Shown here piece by piece: positions 21,385-21,804 of a DNA stretch of 21,804 nucleotides; within the stretch, counting starts at the first letter, position 1, and the number at the start of each line of letters is the position of its first letter. The translations under genes and the position numbers were made by a program. The DNA is from Actinomycetota bacterium. GTDB taxonomy: Bacteria > Actinomycetota > Actinomycetes > Nanopelagicales > Nanopelagicaceae. The stretch spans positions 1 through 21,804 of the forward strand of contig NSHZ01000021.1 in NCBI GenBank assembly GCA_002737595.1, given 5' to 3'. The notes below the pieces were generated by a model, which made no database searches, was not told the DNA's origin, and worked only from the letters and a program-made list of their open reading frames with translations.

Positions 21385-21804
21385 CTACTTCAAAATCACG
21401 TGCAACGCGGTAGGGGCCCTGAACTCCCAACCCTCAAAGCGCACTTCGTGTTCAGGGTTCAACGACATCTCAGGGAATTTGGCGAGCAACTCTTCGAGGG
21501 CGATTGCAATTTGTTGTTTTGAAAAGGCATGCCCGGTGCAGAAGTGGCGACCAAATCCGAAGCCCGCGTGTGCCCGCTTCTCCCGATTGATATCAAACTC
21601 ATCGGCACTTCTTCCAAAGATGGAAGCGTCACGATTGGCCGAAGACAAGACCGCAGCCACACGTGCGCCTTTGCCGATGGCTGTTCCGCCTAGCGTTACA
21701 TCACTTTGAGTTTCACGAACTTGAGTTCCAATGGGCGAAACCCAACGGACCCCCTCGTCGACGGCAACTGGAATCAATGAATCATCCTCCAGCACCGCAG
21801 CGAG
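21385..21804 (-). CDS. Cytochrome P450, C-terminal part (cut by window edge)
   Basis: The visible 139 residues are the C-terminal third of a second P450 and continue beyond the window. The ExxR motif is EGVR near the left end of the fragment, and the heme-ligand motif is FGFGRHFCTG. SSANRDASIFGRSADEFDINR gives the usual meander region before it. It is convergent with the complete P450, with 3 nt between stop codons. The two differ clearly in sequence around the heme (FGRGGPHMCMG versus FGFGRHFCTG), so they are not a recent duplication. Electron donor and substrate are unknown. Confidence 0.9.
   Translation of the reverse strand, partial: LAAVLEDDSLIPVAVDEGVRWVSPIGTQVRETQSDVTLGGTAIGKGARVAAVLSSANRDASIFGRSADEFDINREKRAHAGFGFGRHFCTGHAFSKQQIAIALEELLAKFPEMSLNPEHEVRFEGWEFRAPTALHVILK

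Noticed and set aside
1..21804. Insertion sequence, phage or plasmid-transfer signs
   Set aside because: No transposase, integrase, terminal inverted repeats, tRNA-flanked att-like repeats or replication genes were seen. The gene mix is accessory, but the mechanism of any transfer cannot be read here.
1..21804. CRISPR array, tRNA or rRNA
   Set aside because: No regularly spaced repeats and no tRNA-like cloverleaf or rRNA signature were noticed; intergenic gaps are all under about 160 nt.

Overview
The window reads as accessory catabolic DNA from a free-living, probably actinobacterial chromosome. This placement is an inference. Its basis is moderate GC content, many GTG/TTG starts, ATGA/GTGA gene overlaps, TAnnnT hexamers 6-7 nt before start codons (the layout of leaderless transcripts), a bacterial class I P450 kit with a short [3Fe-4S] ferredoxin, and an LLM-class oxidoreductase resembling actinobacterial F420-type enzymes. 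I saw no rRNA, tRNA, IS element, phage gene or CRISPR array. The DNA is almost fully coding; the longest gene-free gap is about 160 nt.

Layout. (1) 1-1115, minus strand: a medium-chain reductase and a flavoprotein that runs off the left edge. (2) 1182-5556, plus strand: an SnoaL-like protein, a nitrilase-fold protein with a substituted active site and an aldehyde dehydrogenase, joined by overlapping stop/start codons. A separately promoted lipocalin-like protein and an EamA exporter follow. (3) 5545-9953, minus strand: a complete NitT/TauT-type ABC importer (binding protein, two permeases, ATPase) ending in an LLM-class oxidoreductase. (4) 10112-14068, plus strand: a YtcJ-like amidohydrolase, a formylglycine-type sulfatase and a TauE/SafE anion exporter, divergent from the importer across a two-promoter region. 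(5) 14061-18671, minus strand: a meta-cleavage operon in the order HpaE-like dehydrogenase, HpaD-like extradiol dioxygenase, HpaG-like FAH-fold enzyme, [3Fe-4S] ferredoxin, ferredoxin reductase. (6) 18786-21804: a PuuD-like glutamine amidotransferase, a MarR regulator, a complete P450, and the C-terminal part of a second P450.

How the parts may work together. P450s fed by the operon-encoded ferredoxin and reductase could oxygenate or dealkylate an aromatic substrate to a catechol. The dioxygenase would open the ring, the dehydrogenase would oxidise the semialdehyde, and the FAH-fold enzyme would process the muconate. The amidohydrolase, sulfatase, nitrilase-like protein and gamma-glutamyl hydrolase suggest that substrates arrive masked as amides, sulfate esters or glutamyl conjugates. 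The individual enzyme families are fairly secure; the combined pathway is inference.

Regulation is unusually readable. A perfect 16-bp palindrome lies before the meta-cleavage operon. A near-palindrome overlaps the predicted transcription start of the importer. Inverted repeats lie between the MarR gene and the P450. Convergent genes overlap at their stop codons in three places, leaving no room for ordinary terminators.
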